Program-made: the position numbers and the translations under genes
Assembly (NCBI RefSeq): GCF_000271485.2
Contig: NZ_AKVN02000001.1
Coordinates: 3,869,501 to 3,933,500 of the forward strand
DNA from: Pelosinus fermentans DSM 17108
GTDB lineage: Bacteria > Bacillota > Negativicutes > DSM-13327
Length of the DNA: 64,000 nucleotides
Direction of reading: 5' to 3'
Shown: positions 37,043 to 46,899 of the stretch, one piece after another
How the letters are laid out: each line of letters starts with the position of its first letter
Numbering within the stretch: the first letter of the stretch is position 1
The notes under the pieces: generated by a model
What the model was told of the DNA's origin: nothing
Databases searched by the model: none
Seen by the model: only the letters and a program-made list of their open reading frames with translations

Positions 37043-38725
37043 ATGACAATCAGAATAAAAATTTTAAGTGGATTTATGGTGGTCATCGCTTTAGTATTTA
37101 TTATGAGTGCATTTACTTATTTTCAAGTGGGTGAATTAAATTCAACTTCAAAAGAAATCATGAGAGATAGTCTCTATCAGCTTGAGCTGGTTGAGGAACT
37201 TGCCATAGACGTATCAAATGAGGCTGTGGCTATGCGTCGTTTTAATTTCACAGGTGATTTGGCTGACGTAGCTACCTTTGATAACTATCGCAAATATGGC
37301 GATGATAAGATCAACAAACTCCAAGCTGCATTGTCCTTTCAAAATTCCCAGGCGGTCTTAGAAACGTTAAAGAAAGAAAAGCTGGCCTTTGATACCATTG
37401 CAGCAAAATCCATTGAAGCAAAACGTGCCAACAATATTGAACAGGTTGGTATTTACATGCAGCAGGCAGGCAAACCGTCTGAGAATTCCATAGCAGCAAC
37501 CAAAGAGCTTATATTATTAGTAAAAGGATATGTAAGAGAGCAAGAAGAACATAGTACGCAAAAAGCTAGTGAAGTACAACTGCTGCTAGTTCTCGTTAGC
37601 CTTTTCGTTGCAGCGATTGCCATTGGCATTAGCATCTATATCAGCCGGGGAATCTCCATACCTGCAAAACTGGTTGCACAGGCTGCCTCAGAAATTACAC
37701 TCGGCAACCTTGCAGTAGATGATATTAAAACACGATCTTCCGACGAACTGGGCCAGCTGGCGGCTTCCTTTAATCAAATGAAAAGTAATCTGCGTCTTGT
37801 AATTGAAAAAGTTGCCCATGCAGCTGATCAAGTCATGACCTCTTCCCAGCAGCTCACAGCAAGTGCCTCTCATTCCACGCAAGCTGCTGGCCAAATAGCG
37901 GCTTCCATTTCCGATATGGCCCAGGGCGCTGAAATGCAGCTAACAACTTTTACTGAAACAACGGTTGCCGTACAACAAATGTCTGTCGGCATTCAACAAA
38001 TTGCCAACAATGCTACGATTGTAGCGGGGAAATCCTCTCAAGCCTCTGAGACCGCGATCAAAGGCGGCGAATCAATAGAAAAGGCCATTAACCAAATGGC
38101 GCAAATCGAAAAAACAGTAAATACCTCAGCCCAAGTTATCACAAAATTGGGAGAACAATCTAAAGAAATTGGACAAATCGTCAGTACCATATCCGGTATT
38201 GCAGGACAGACAAACCTACTAGCGTTAAATGCTGCTATAGAGGCGGCCAGGGCCGGTGAACAAGGCAGAGGATTTGCTGTAGTTGCCGAAGAAGTAAGAA
38301 AACTAGCTGAACAGTCGCAAGAAGCCGCGAAGAAAATAGCTCAACTGATTGGAGAAATTCAAGGTGATACTACAGAAGCTGTGATTGCCATGACCAAGGG
38401 CACTACTGAAGTAAAAATAGGAGCCGAGGTTGTAGATGTGGCAGGAAAGTCATTCCAGGAAATTGCTCAACTCATACTTGAAGTATCAACACAGATCAAA
38501 GATATTTCATCAGCCATACAGCAGATCGCCGATGGCAGCCAAGTCATCGTACTATCGGTAAAAGAAATTGATGCTTTAAGTAAAAAGACTTCTGAAGAAA
38601 CACAAACGGTCTCAGCAGCCACCCAGGAACAATCAGCATCCATGGAAGAAATCGCTTCCTCCAGCCAGATTTTGGGCGAAATGGCGCAGAACCTGCAGGA
38701 AGTCGTAAATAAATTCCGTTTTTAA
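37043..38725 (+). CDS. methyl-accepting chemotaxis protein
   Basis: A 560-residue transducer. It has an N-terminal membrane helix ([18 protein letters not shown]), a four-helix-bundle ligand domain (about residues 30-180), a second membrane helix near 182-200, HAMP, and a long cytoplasmic coiled coil. The highly conserved hairpin tip contains [41 protein letters not shown]. It signals to CheA/CheW and controls flagellar or other motility. Ligand unknown. AAAAAAGGAGG precedes the start. No other chemotaxis genes lie in the window. Confidence 0.93.
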   Translation: MTIRIKILSGFMVVIALVFIMSAFTYFQVGELNSTSKEIMRDSLYQLELVEELAIDVSNEAVAMRRFNFTGDLADVATFDNYRKYGDDKINKLQAALSFQNSQAVLETLKKEKLAFDTIAAKSIEAKRANNIEQVGIYMQQAGKPSENSIAATKELILLVKGYVREQEEHSTQKASEVQLLLVLVSLFVAAIAIGISIYISRGISIPAKLVAQAASEITLGNLAVDDIKTRSSDELGQLAASFNQMKSNLRLVIEKVAHAADQVMTSSQQLTASASHSTQAAGQIAASISDMAQGAEMQLTTFTETTVAVQQMSVGIQQIANNATIVAGKSSQASETAIKGGESIEKAINQMAQIEKTVNTSAQVITKLGEQSKEIGQIVSTISGIAGQTNLLALNAAIEAARAGEQGRGFAVVAEEVRKLAEQSQEAAKKIAQLIGEIQGDTTEAVIAMTKGTTEVKIGAEVVDVAGKSFQEIAQLILEVSTQIKDISSAIQQIADGSQVIVLSVKEIDALSKKTSEETQTVSAATQEQSASMEEIASSSQILGEMAQNLQEVVNKFRF

Positions 38726-38786
38726 CAGGTTTTTTCATTGACAGATACCTGTATTATCTGTTACAATACGTTAAAATGCATATTCA

Positions 38787-39077
38787 TTATCGATGAACAG
38801 GAAGAGTACACAATACACAAAGGGTTACAGCGAGCCAATGACAGTGGAAGTTTGGCACTACTCGGTATGTGGAATGGGCCTGGGAGATACAGTCTGATCC
38901 GTATGTACGGGGTAGGCGCTGTCGGGATTCTTCCGCCGTTATCAGGAAGCAGGTATCGGATTGAATTTTATCCTGTATCTTGTAAAGCTGAGCTTTTTTC
39001 AAAAGCTAATCAGGGTGGCACCGCGAGTTAACTCCTCGTCCCTATATATGCACATGCATGTATAGAGACGAGGTTTT
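38787..39077 (+). ncRNA. T-box leader with tryptophan specifier
   Basis: The T-box sequence AGGGTGGCACCGCGAG (39012-39027) is complete. Stem I ends with GGAATGGGCC, so the specifier after GAA is TGG (38875-38877), a tryptophan codon. A terminator (CCTCGTC...GACGAGG plus TTTTTT) ends at 39077. Uncharged tRNA-Trp should open the leader and turn on the transporter operon. Confidence 0.92.
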
Positions 39078-39106
39078 TTATTTTAAAATGAAGGAGCACG
39101 ATTACG

Positions 39107-39676
39107 ATGGAATTAGAAAAAAATGAATCAGAATTAACCATCCATGATAAAAATAAAGGCGGTCGCTATCGCTGGGTTACGATTACAACCTTACTTTTGG
39201 CTATTGGTGCCATTTTGCATTTAGTCAGTCCAAATATTGGCGGCGTAACTCCCAACTGGACCATTGCCATGTATTGTATTGCTATTAATTTAACCAAACC
39301 TACCCTTAAACAATCGTTCGGTATCGGTCTGGTTGCTGCAGCCATTAATATCCCAACTTCGAAGTCTGCTTTTCCTTATGGTAACCTATTGAGTGAGCCC
39401 GTCGGTGCTATTATATGTACATTGCTCGTCTGCCACACTTTTAATATGACATTAGGCAAGCTCAACATTAAGCCTGCCGTAACAGGATTTATCAGCACCA
39501 TAGCTAGCGGTATGACCTTCATCACCATACTCAAAGTCGTACTTTCCCTACCTTTGTCTGTATATCTATACGCTATGATACCTGTCGTATTTACAGTAGC
39601 TGCTGCCAATGCCGCCATCACGCAAATCCTGTATTTCCCCGCAAAAAAATTATTTGACTTGAAAGGTGATCAATAA
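39107..39676 (+). CDS. trpP: ECF transporter substrate-binding component, tryptophan-type (TrpP-like)
   Basis: A 189-residue membrane protein with about five or six helices after a charged 25-residue N-terminus. The helices have the small-residue pattern of ECF S-components (ITTLLLAIGAILHLVSPNIGGVTPNW, SFGIGLVAAAINIPTSKSAFPYGNLLSEPVGAIICTLL) and match the tryptophan-transporter TrpP type. The Trp T-box upstream and the complete energising module downstream point to tryptophan uptake. Its stop overlaps the next start. The symbol rests on family resemblance plus the regulatory signal. Confidence 0.75.
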   Translation: MELEKNESELTIHDKNKGGRYRWVTITTLLLAIGAILHLVSPNIGGVTPNWTIAMYCIAINLTKPTLKQSFGIGLVAAAINIPTSKSAFPYGNLLSEPVGAIICTLLVCHTFNMTLGKLNIKPAVTGFISTIASGMTFITILKVVLSLPLSVYLYAMIPVVFTVAAANAAITQILYFPAKKLFDLKGDQ

Positions 39677-40539
39677 TGCCAGCCATTGCCCTGCAAAAAT
39701 TCAGCTACGCCTACAATCATCCCAAAAAGGTCCTTGACAACATAACGATTTCCATTGAAAAAGGATCCTTTTCTGTTATATTAGGTCCAAGCGGGGCAGG
39801 AAAAACAACACTTTGTCTAGCAGTAGCAGGAGCCGTTCCCCACTACTTTGGCGGCAGTTCTGCTGGAAAAGTCTACGTCACTGGAATTCATACACAAGAA
39901 TCGTCTATGCAGCAATTGGCACTTACAGTCGGTACTGTTTTACAAGACTATGAAACTCAATTAGTGACCATGACTGTAGAAGAAGAAGTTGCTTTCAGTC
40001 TTGAAAACTTAGGGATTGCTCCCGAAGAAATTACGCAAAGAGTCGAAGAGGTACTCGCCAAAGTTGGTTTGACAGGTTATGAAAAACAAGCCGTTACTGA
40101 TTTATCCGGAGGGCAGAAACAACGTCTGGTCCTTGCCAGCGTTCTGGCAACCAATCCAAAAATACTCGTTCTGGACGAACCAACTTCCGCTCTGGACCCT
40201 GAAGGAACTCACTCATTATATAAGCTCCTCAGTGACTTAAATCAAGAGCATGGTATCACAATACTGGTAGTCGAACATGATATTGCCACCGTTCTTCCCT
40301 ATGCAGATCAATTTATTCTGTTAGAAAACGGTCAATTGATTTTGAATGATACTCCTGAAAATGTACTCAGCTTCATGGCAAAAAAACAAATTTTTGCAGA
40401 AGCGATACCGCCCCTATGGCAGTTAAAGCTTATGATAGAAGAGCTTGCGACAAGGCAATTCCCTCCCTGGCATACAGAGGAAGAAGCCATCACACAGTTG
40501 GGCAAAGCGCTAGAGGAGGAGGCTCGGAAAAATGCTTGA
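39676..40539 (+). CDS. ECF transporter ATPase (first)
   Basis: A 287-residue ABC ATPase. Walker A GPSGAGKTT, signature LSGGQKQR, Walker B ILVLDEPTSALDPEGT and the H-loop EHD. It forms the energising dimer with the next gene product. A C-terminal extension of about 60 residues (IPPLWQLKLMIEEL through EEAITQLGKALEEE) is typical of EcfA. Coupled by overlap with both neighbours. Confidence 0.9.
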   Translation: MPAIALQKFSYAYNHPKKVLDNITISIEKGSFSVILGPSGAGKTTLCLAVAGAVPHYFGGSSAGKVYVTGIHTQESSMQQLALTVGTVLQDYETQLVTMTVEEEVAFSLENLGIAPEEITQRVEEVLAKVGLTGYEKQAVTDLSGGQKQRLVLASVLATNPKILVLDEPTSALDPEGTHSLYKLLSDLNQEHGITILVVEHDIATVLPYADQFILLENGQLILNDTPENVLSFMAKKQIFAEAIPPLWQLKLMIEELATRQFPPWHTEEEAITQLGKALEEEARKNA

Positions 40540-41377
40540 ACTAAAAAATGTTTACTTCTCCTATAAAGCACAATCTCACGACATTCATGATGTTTCTTTA
40601 AGGGTAAATCCAGGAGAATTCTTGGCCATCGTTGGACGCAACGGCAGCGGCAAAACCACTCTGACCCGTCTGATGATGACATTAAAAAAACCATCGAAAG
40701 GTGAGCTTTTCTTTCAAGGAAATAGTTTAGCAACCGCAACTCCCGCTAGAATGGCACATCACATTGGTTATGTTTTTCAAAATCCTGACCGTCAGATCTT
40801 TCATGATACAGTAGCAGAAGAAGTAGCCTACGGTCCCAAGCAAATAGGCTGTAGTCCAGAACAAATCCAGACTTTCGTTACCCAGGCGCTAGAAGTCACT
40901 GGACTCTCTCATTTAGCTGCTGCGTATCCTCTCTCCCTATCCAAAGGACAAAAGCAACGCCTTACCATTGCCTCTGCTTTGGCTATGCAGCCTAAAATAC
41001 TGATCCTGGATGAACCTACGAGCGGTCAGGATGCTAGGGAACGTGAGCAATTATTGCAATTGTTATTAAAACTGCATCAACAAGGTACTACTATCTTGTT
41101 AGTCACTCATGATATGGAATTCTTGTCTTCCTGTGCCCAAAGGGCTGTCGTTATGAAAAAAGGGCAAAAAGTATTCGATGGTACTGTAGCTGAATTGTTC
41201 CATGACACGAACCAACTAACAGACTGGGGACTAATCGAACCCGCTGCTCTAAAAATTTCCCGCCAGCTTGCTTCTTTCCAAATATCACAGACGAATTCTA
41301 TCACACAGCTAGGCAATCAAATTGCAACTCTTTTAAGGAGGAATGATGACCATGCAGAAAATAGCCCCCATCACTAA
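40532..41377 (+). CDS. ECF transporter ATPase (second)
   Basis: A 281-residue ABC ATPase. Walker A GRNGSGKTT and Walker B ILILDEPTSGQDARE are normal. The signature is LSKGQKQR instead of LSGGQKQR, so one ATP site of the heterodimer may be asymmetric. It overlaps the first ATPase gene by 8 bases and the EcfT gene by about 26. Confidence 0.9.
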   Translation: MLELKNVYFSYKAQSHDIHDVSLRVNPGEFLAIVGRNGSGKTTLTRLMMTLKKPSKGELFFQGNSLATATPARMAHHIGYVFQNPDRQIFHDTVAEEVAYGPKQIGCSPEQIQTFVTQALEVTGLSHLAAAYPLSLSKGQKQRLTIASALAMQPKILILDEPTSGQDAREREQLLQLLLKLHQQGTTILLVTHDMEFLSSCAQRAVVMKKGQKVFDGTVAELFHDTNQLTDWGLIEPAALKISRQLASFQISQTNSITQLGNQIATLLRRNDDHAENSPHH

Positions 41378-42026
41378 ATTAGCATTGACAATCTTTGTCA
41401 CCATATGGTCCATTGTATTACAATCTCTTCCTGCCTTAACAGCACTGATTGTTTGCCAATTAATTCTTCTGGCTATTGCAAAAGTTGGCTCAAGTGTTTA
41501 TAAGGGGATTGCCAGCTTATTTGTCTTTGCTGCCATTTTAGCTGGTATGCAGTACGCCATCAATAATGATATACTGCTTGCCGCCATTACTGCCAGCAAG
41601 ATGATTGCTATGACTCTCGTCTTCTTCATTTTATTGGCGACCACAAGAATGCAGGACTTGTCAGCAGCTTTGGTTTTGCAATGCCATATTCCTTATGAAT
41701 ATGCATTTATGCTAACCGCAGCACTGCGGTTCATTCCCGATTTTTTAGCAGAGAGCAAAGCAATCCAAGAAGCCCAAGCTTGCCGGGGTTATTCCCCCCA
41801 AGGCAATGTACTGCAGCGTTTCTTCTCCTATATGGCGGTTATCAAACCTCTTGTTCTTAAGGCCGTTACCAAATCAGAGACAATGGCACTCAGCTTAGAA
41901 TTGCGCGGTTTTGGCAGCCGAAAAACACGAAGTTTTAAGAACAATGTCACCCTCGCCCTGCAAGACTACGCAATGCTGCTTTCGATGATCCTATTCACCT
42001 CTTACCTTGTGATACAAATCTACTAA
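41352..42026 (+). CDS. ecfT: ECF transporter transmembrane component EcfT
   Basis: About 224 residues with five membrane helices. The two Ala-Arg-Gly-type coupling motifs are visible as QACRGYSPQG and LELRGFGSRK, which contact the ATPases. The start at 41352 was chosen because AAGGAGG lies ten bases upstream. ATGs at 41343 and 41346 are too close to the ribosome site. Completes an S-A-A-T operon, so this ECF transporter has its own module instead of sharing one. Confidence 0.88.
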   Translation: MQKIAPITKLALTIFVTIWSIVLQSLPALTALIVCQLILLAIAKVGSSVYKGIASLFVFAAILAGMQYAINNDILLAAITASKMIAMTLVFFILLATTRMQDLSAALVLQCHIPYEYAFMLTAALRFIPDFLAESKAIQEAQACRGYSPQGNVLQRFFSYMAVIKPLVLKAVTKSETMALSLELRGFGSRKTRSFKNNVTLALQDYAMLLSMILFTSYLVIQIY

Positions 42027-42056
42027 AAAGCAGTACTGCTATAAAATAAAACCTGT

Positions 42057-42152
42057 TGAAACGCGAAGATGCGAAGATATACGAAGAACACGAAGGTAGT
42101 AGGTGTATTACTTATCCTTCATAGTCTTCAAATCTTCGCATCTTCGCGTTTC
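42057..42152. repeat. intergenic hairpin, GAAACGCGAAGA family
   Basis: TGAAACGCGAAGATGCGAAG pairs with its complement at the right end (to 42152), with about 50 bp between, followed by CGTTTTTTACATC. It lies between the EcfT and HD-protein genes, which converge. Confidence 0.8.
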
Positions 42153-42164
42153 ACGTTTTTTACA

Positions 42165-42638
42165 TCAATGACTTATTTCCTCTAAGATAGTCTTTAATCG
42201 AGCTCTTTGTTCTTCTCGATCCAGGGGCATTCCATACTGATAGCAGTCAAATACATCTGCGTCTTTGACGATTTCTTCAATAGGGCTCCCTACTTCTTTT
42301 TTGCTGCTATGTTTTTTTGCAGCTGTTGCTAGTAATTCAACCTCATCTGGGGTAAAACAGCCGCTCTCTTCAAGAAATAGTTTGAGAGGTTCATACCCTG
42401 CCATAGCATGATCCCGCTGCTTTCCTGTGATGATACGACCATAATCATGTACTGAACAGGCTATGGCACTCAATTCAGGATCAGCGCCGCGCTTCAATGC
42501 AAGAATTCGTCCCACTGCTGCGCAGCTTGCCAAATGTATTCTCTCCCAGCTTAACGTTATATCTCTTTGTATATCTGCACTTTCAAATTCCGCAATTTTA
42601 TCCAGAATTTTTTCTTGAATCTCAAATACTCGATTCAT
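42165..42638 (-). CDS. HD-domain phosphohydrolase-like protein
   Basis: A 157-residue protein with the HD pattern: H near 41 (ERIHLASC), HD in SVHDYGR, H in DHAM, KKHSS, and D in VKDADVFDCYQYG. This fits a metal-dependent nucleotide or phosphate-ester hydrolase. The start at 42638 has GGAGG eight bases upstream. Substrate unknown. Alone on its strand between the hairpin and the DUF1634 gene. Confidence 0.8.
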   Translation of the reverse strand: MNRVFEIQEKILDKIAEFESADIQRDITLSWERIHLASCAAVGRILALKRGADPELSAIACSVHDYGRIITGKQRDHAMAGYEPLKLFLEESGCFTPDEVELLATAAKKHSSKKEVGSPIEEIVKDADVFDCYQYGMPLDREEQRARLKTILEEISH

Positions 42639-42668
42639 AAAAAGAACCTCCAAATCTACTTCACTTTT

Positions 42669-43052
42669 CTATTTGCCAAAGAAAAATCCACTAACTAGAA
42701 TTATAAAAACTACTGCTGATATACCAACGTACAACCAATCTTTTTCCTTCAGAAATACTAATGCGGAAATTCCCACACGCATAATGGGCGTGCAAATCAA
42801 TAAAACTAAGCCTGCTAAGATAATTCCGAAAGGTTTCATATCAAAAGCGCCTGCAAAAATATCTCTAAGCCGTGTCGGATAAGAGTCTCCCGGATAGCCA
42901 CCTTCCCCACTGCTTAAAAAGAGGACTAGACCTATCAAAATAACCGCACCACTTAACAGCACGCCAAAACGCAAAGACTTACTAACAAAAATTTCAACTT
43001 CATTAGGCTCTTTAGAAGGCCCCTGCGTATCTTTATTCATCATTTCACTCAC
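42669..43052 (-). CDS. DUF1634 membrane protein
   Basis: A 127-residue protein with three membrane helices of the DUF1634 family (VEIFVSKSLRFGVLLSGAVILIGLVLFL, GIILAGLVLLICTPIMRVGISALVFLKEKDWLYVGISAVVFIIL). Such proteins are usually encoded beside a TauE/SafE-type exporter, as here, where the start overlaps the exporter stop by four bases (ATGA). The function is unproven, and it may be an accessory subunit of the exporter. Confidence 0.85.
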   Translation of the reverse strand: MSEMMNKDTQGPSKEPNEVEIFVSKSLRFGVLLSGAVILIGLVLFLSSGEGGYPGDSYPTRLRDIFAGAFDMKPFGIILAGLVLLICTPIMRVGISALVFLKEKDWLYVGISAVVFIILVSGFFFGK

Positions 43053-43888
43053 AATTTAACCCCCAATCCCTGTGCCATCATTTGTATGGCTACATACATG
43101 AGAACCGGAATAAATAGTTTACGAATGGTTTTACTTTTCAAACGCTGCATAATCTTTGCTCCAATGGTAGCTCCTATCAATACGCCAATTGCCACTGGTG
43201 CCGATATAATGGGACTTATATCGCCCCTATACAAATAAATTCCCGCACTGGCAGCTCCGGTAACACCCATCATGAAATTGCTTGTTGCACTGGAGACTTT
43301 TAAAGGAAGCTTCATAAAAACATCCATTGCCATTACTTTAAAGCTCCCGCTTCCGATACCCAGCAGTCCAGATATAATGCCAGCTCCATACATCACGCCG
43401 AAACCGCTATAAACATTATCCACATTATAGGAAACATTTTTCTTTAGCGCTTTATCATAATACTCCCCTTGCAGCTTTAACGTCTTTGCTACATTATGTA
43501 GAGGCACTTCTTCAGGCAATTCTTCTTTGCTTTTCTTAAGCATAGCCAGAGCAGAATACAACAATAACAGACCAAAAATGATATACAAAAGATTTGGCGA
43601 AATTAAGCCTGCAACTAAAGCTCCTGTAATAGCACCTACTGTTGTCGCTATTTCTAAAAACATGCCCACTCGAATGTTTGTTATTCCATCCTTGATGTAT
43701 GCAACTGCTGCACCGCTGGAGGTAGCAATAACAGAGATAAGACTTGCTCCAATGGCATGTTGAATATCCACTCCAAATAATAATGTCAAAGCAGGTGTCA
43801 CAATAATCCCGCCGCCAAGACCTAAGATAGAGCCAAGTGCACCTGCCGAAATAGAAACAAGCAGTATCTTAATAGCTACAATCGTCAC
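43049..43888 (-). CDS. TauE/SafE-family (TSUP) anion exporter
   Basis: About 279 residues with eight helices. The two repeat signatures are ISAGALGSILGLGGGIIVTPAL and AGIISGLLGIGSGSFKVMAM. TSUP proteins move sulfite, sulfoacetate or other organic anions. The start used is GTG 43888, with GGGGTGAG upstream. A longer frame to ATG 43945 is possible. Divergent from an Lrp-type regulator that likely controls it. Confidence 0.85.
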   Translation of the reverse strand: MTIVAIKILLVSISAGALGSILGLGGGIIVTPALTLLFGVDIQHAIGASLISVIATSSGAAVAYIKDGITNIRVGMFLEIATTVGAITGALVAGLISPNLLYIIFGLLLLYSALAMLKKSKEELPEEVPLHNVAKTLKLQGEYYDKALKKNVSYNVDNVYSGFGVMYGAGIISGLLGIGSGSFKVMAMDVFMKLPLKVSSATSNFMMGVTGAASAGIYLYRGDISPIISAPVAIGVLIGATIGAKIMQRLKSKTIRKLFIPVLMYVAIQMMAQGLGVKL

Positions 43889-44095
43889 ATTTCTCACCCC
43901 AATAATTAAAATACCTAGAATAGCCACTACTCTAGATTTCTCCATGTAATTCTACTCATTATATTAAGTAGAATTAAAATAAAGTTTCTTTTAACCTCTA
44001 ACACAAGTATAATATAATACATACATTCGATCAATATTTATATGTTTTTTTTTACGTTGTAATAAAAAAATTAGTGTTTGAAAGGAAGATGCACT

Positions 44096-44551
44096 ATGCA
44101 ATTCAAGAACCTAGATGAAGTGGATAGAAAAATCCTTAAATTTTTATCAGAAAATGGACGTCTGAGCAACGCAGAACTCGGTCGTCTTTTGAATTTAACG
44201 CGTGCGGCTGTCAGAGAACGTATTAACCAATTAATCGATCATGGAATTATTGATCGTTTTACCATTGTAGTCAACCCTCTTAAAGCTGGAAAGATGGTCT
44301 CCATGTACTTTAACATCAATGTCGAATGGTCTAAGATCGACTCCATCGCCGAAAAACTCTTTGCTGACCAGGAAATAACAAATGTATATCAGATGAGTGG
44401 TCACCCCCACTTACATGTACATGCCCTCTTTGATAACCAAGAACAAGGAAATCACTATATGCGCAAGCTGCAATCCATTGATGGAATTCAAAGCGTAGAT
44501 TCTGAATTTTTAATCACCCGTTATAAAGAACGAGGTGCTTTACTCCTCTAA
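44096..44551 (+). CDS. Lrp/AsnC-family transcriptional regulator
   Basis: A 151-residue regulator. The N-terminal winged helix reads LDEVDRKILKFLSENGRLSNAELGRLLNLTRAAVRERINQLIDHGIIDRF, followed by an RAM ligand-binding domain. Family members respond to amino acids or their derivatives as octamers. ATG 44096 has AAGGAAG seven bases upstream. It is divergent from the DUF1634/TSUP pair, which suggests that the exported anion derives from an amino acid. Confidence 0.92.
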   Translation: MQFKNLDEVDRKILKFLSENGRLSNAELGRLLNLTRAAVRERINQLIDHGIIDRFTIVVNPLKAGKMVSMYFNINVEWSKIDSIAEKLFADQEITNVYQMSGHPHLHVHALFDNQEQGNHYMRKLQSIDGIQSVDSEFLITRYKERGALLL

Positions 44552-44674
44552 ATCTCGACATTCATCTGGTAGCAAGTATACCCTTTAGACGATGAAAAAT
44601 ACAAAAAATCACAGGTGTATAACATTTTTTTTCGCAAACACTATATCATAATAACCTCATTAAAGGAGGATACT

Positions 44675-45292
44675 ATGATGAATCATAAAAACAAGCGTCA
44701 TCGCACAATTTCGCGTTTTCAGAAAAAATTCAAGAATATAGCGGCAGCCGCTGTAGCTGGCGCCGCTATATTGTCTGGAGCTATGCTGCCAGGACTTGCA
44801 GCACCTGTTGCACATGCTTCAGCAGATCCATCCAATGCAGATCCGCCAGCTGTTACCGAACAAGCTAAAGATACTAATACTTCCAAGCATATGGAGAAAT
44901 CAACTCCAAATCAAGGTGATCAGCAAAAATCTAAAGACAGCAAGTCCAAAGACACATCCTCCAAAACACCCAGTAAGTATGAAGACGTCTTGCATATCAC
45001 TGCCACTGCTTATGCGCCAGGAGCTCATGACAATGATCAATGGGGTGATAAAACCTATTTGGGCACACAGATACGTCCTGGTGTAGTTGCCGTTGACCCG
45101 GATGTAATTCCACTAGGATCGCGCCTCTACATTCAGTATCCTGATGGACATGGTGAATACGCCGTAGCAGAGGATACTGGTGGAGCGATTAAGGGCAATC
45201 GTATCGATATTGCCAAAACATCCGTAGACAAAGCCCAGGATTTTGGCATGAAAGACGTAAAAGTATTTGTTGTCGAAAAAGGCGATGCATAA
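44675..45292 (+). CDS. secreted 3D-domain cell-wall protein
   Basis: About 205 residues. A positively charged start and hydrophobic signal segment (IAAAAVAGAAILSGAMLPGLAAPVAHA) precede a polar low-complexity linker (about residues 45-95). The C-terminal 3D domain (LHITATAYAP through DTGGAIKGNRIDIA) carries the three aspartates of the MltA-like double-psi barrel that cleaves or binds peptidoglycan. Relatives include YocH and spore-cortex proteins. Start 44675 has AAAGGAGG upstream. Followed by a terminator. Confidence 0.88.
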   Translation: MMNHKNKRHRTISRFQKKFKNIAAAAVAGAAILSGAMLPGLAAPVAHASADPSNADPPAVTEQAKDTNTSKHMEKSTPNQGDQQKSKDSKSKDTSSKTPSKYEDVLHITATAYAPGAHDNDQWGDKTYLGTQIRPGVVAVDPDVIPLGSRLYIQYPDGHGEYAVAEDTGGAIKGNRIDIAKTSVDKAQDFGMKDVKVFVVEKGDA

Positions 45293-45297
45293 ATTTG

Positions 45298-45336
45298 ACA
45301 CCCCTATCCTCCAATATTTGAAGAATAGGGGTGCTT
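45298..45336. terminator. terminator between the 3D-protein gene and CoA-transferase genes
   Basis: CACCCCTATcCTccaatatttgaagaATAGGGGTG: 9-bp stem with a short T-rich tail on the plus strand. It can act on both strands. Confidence 0.75.
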
Positions 45337-45339
45337 TAT

Positions 45340-45996
45340 CTAAATAGCAATACCGTCTTTTGGTAAAATCAGTCTCGCACCTGTTGAAGACAATACTTCT
45401 TCTACAGTAGTACCTTCACCAATTTCCAGCAGATGCAGGCCATCTGACTGAACTGCAATGACTGCCATGTCGGTTACGATTAAATCGACTTCTCCCTTTG
45501 CTGTTAAAGGCATTGTACATTCCTTGACAATTTTGGGCGAGCCATCTTTATTTACATGTTCCATGGCAATTATTACTTTTTTTGCACCTGTAACTAAATC
45601 CATGGCTCCCCCCATACCAGTAACCTTTTTGCCTGGTACCATCCAATTTGCTAAGTTTCCTTTTTCATCTACTTCCAATGCACCAAGTACGGTTACATCC
45701 ACATGCCCCCCACGTATAATCGCAAAGGACATGGCACTGTCAAAGCAACTGCCATTGGGTAAGATACTAACGGATTTTCCCCCGGCATTGACCAAATCTT
45801 TATCTTCTTTTCCACACTCTGGTTCTGCGCCAATACCTAGAAAACCATTCTCTGAGTGAAGAATAATAGCAATTCCCTGAGGCAGATAATTGGCAACTAA
45901 AGTAGGCAAACCAATACCTAAGTTGACCACTTCACCATTCTTAAGTTCTTGAGCAACTCGCTGAGCCACCCGAATACGCTTATCCATTCCTGCCAT
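45340..45996 (-). CDS. 3-oxoacid/acyl CoA-transferase subunit B
   Basis: A 218-residue beta subunit of a family I CoA-transferase. The active-site glutamate is in [12 protein letters not shown]. Other family blocks are [44 protein letters not shown] and [14 protein letters not shown]. With subunit A it moves CoA between acetoacetate (or butyrate/acetate) and succinate or acetate. It overlaps the subunit A gene by 17 bases. Confidence 0.93.
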   Translation of the reverse strand: MAGMDKRIRVAQRVAQELKNGEVVNLGIGLPTLVANYLPQGIAIILHSENGFLGIGAEPECGKEDKDLVNAGGKSVSILPNGSCFDSAMSFAIIRGGHVDVTVLGALEVDEKGNLANWMVPGKKVTGMGGAMDLVTGAKKVIIAMEHVNKDGSPKIVKECTMPLTAKGEVDLIVTDMAVIAVQSDGLHLLEIGEGTTVEEVLSSTGARLILPKDGIAI

Positions 45997-46651
45997 ACTC
46001 GATGTCCCCTTTGACTATAAAATCCACAAAAATACCGGGTGTTATCACCTGATCAGGGTCGATGGCTCCTACAGGAACAATTTCTTCGACTTCTGCAATC
46101 ACAATCTTGGCCGCTGTCGCCATAATGGGATTAAAATTTCTGGCACAACGGCGGTAGACTAAATTCCCGCTGGTATCAGCCTGATGTGCTTTAATGAATG
46201 CCACATCAGCGGACAAGGCAAGTTCCATAAGATACGTCTTATCATGAATAACCACTTCCTGCTTTCCTTGAGCAGCTATCGTTCCCACACCTGTAGGGGT
46301 TAATACTCCCCCTAAACCTGCTCCAGCCGCACGGATTTGCTCTGCCAGCGTTCCCTGGGGTACTAGAACAACTTCAACTTCGCCTGAGTCCATACACTGA
46401 CCATATGCCGGATGTCCTCCTACATAAGAAGTATAAACTTTGGCAACTTGTTTATGATCTTGCAATTTTCCAATCCCTTTACCTGCAAACCCTGTATCAT
46501 TGGAAATAATCGTTAAATTCTTAACACCTTTTTCAACTAAAGCCTGTATCAAATTCTCTGGCGCACCTACATTGAGAAAACCGCCAATCATAATTGACAT
46601 CCCTTCTGAAATACTTTCTACCGCCTCTTTCGCTGTGCAGATTTTTACCAT
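45980..46651 (-). CDS. 3-oxoacid/acyl CoA-transferase subunit A
   Basis: A 223-residue alpha subunit. Blocks [57 protein letters not shown] and [27 protein letters not shown] are typical. The start chosen at 46651 gives the family N-terminus [11 protein letters not shown]. The frame is open to 46702, but the extra residues have no counterpart. It is the first gene of a two-gene operon. Confidence 0.93.
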   Translation of the reverse strand: MVKICTAKEAVESISEGMSIMIGGFLNVGAPENLIQALVEKGVKNLTIISNDTGFAGKGIGKLQDHKQVAKVYTSYVGGHPAYGQCMDSGEVEVVLVPQGTLAEQIRAAGAGLGGVLTPTGVGTIAAQGKQEVVIHDKTYLMELALSADVAFIKAHQADTSGNLVYRRCARNFNPIMATAAKIVIAEVEEIVPVGAIDPDQVITPGIFVDFIVKGDIEYGRNG

Positions 46652-46899
46652 ACTTTCCCCCACTTCATTATTGTCATATCCTATGGACTTCTTATTGCCC
46701 ACAGTATATCATCTAATTACAATCATTAAAAATCATTGGTTTATATCATTTTGATCACTTTTAAATATAGAATAAAAGAGGAACAATACGAAAAAGGTAT
46801 TACAGATTTTCAATTTTACAAAAACTGGTGTACAACCGGGTTATGGATACCAGGCTAAACAATTTAAGATTTAAAGCTTATTTCATTTATCTTTCTGGT

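Noticed and set aside
38738-39031. 97-codon plus-strand frame
   Set aside because: It runs through the T-box leader, whose structure explains the conservation.
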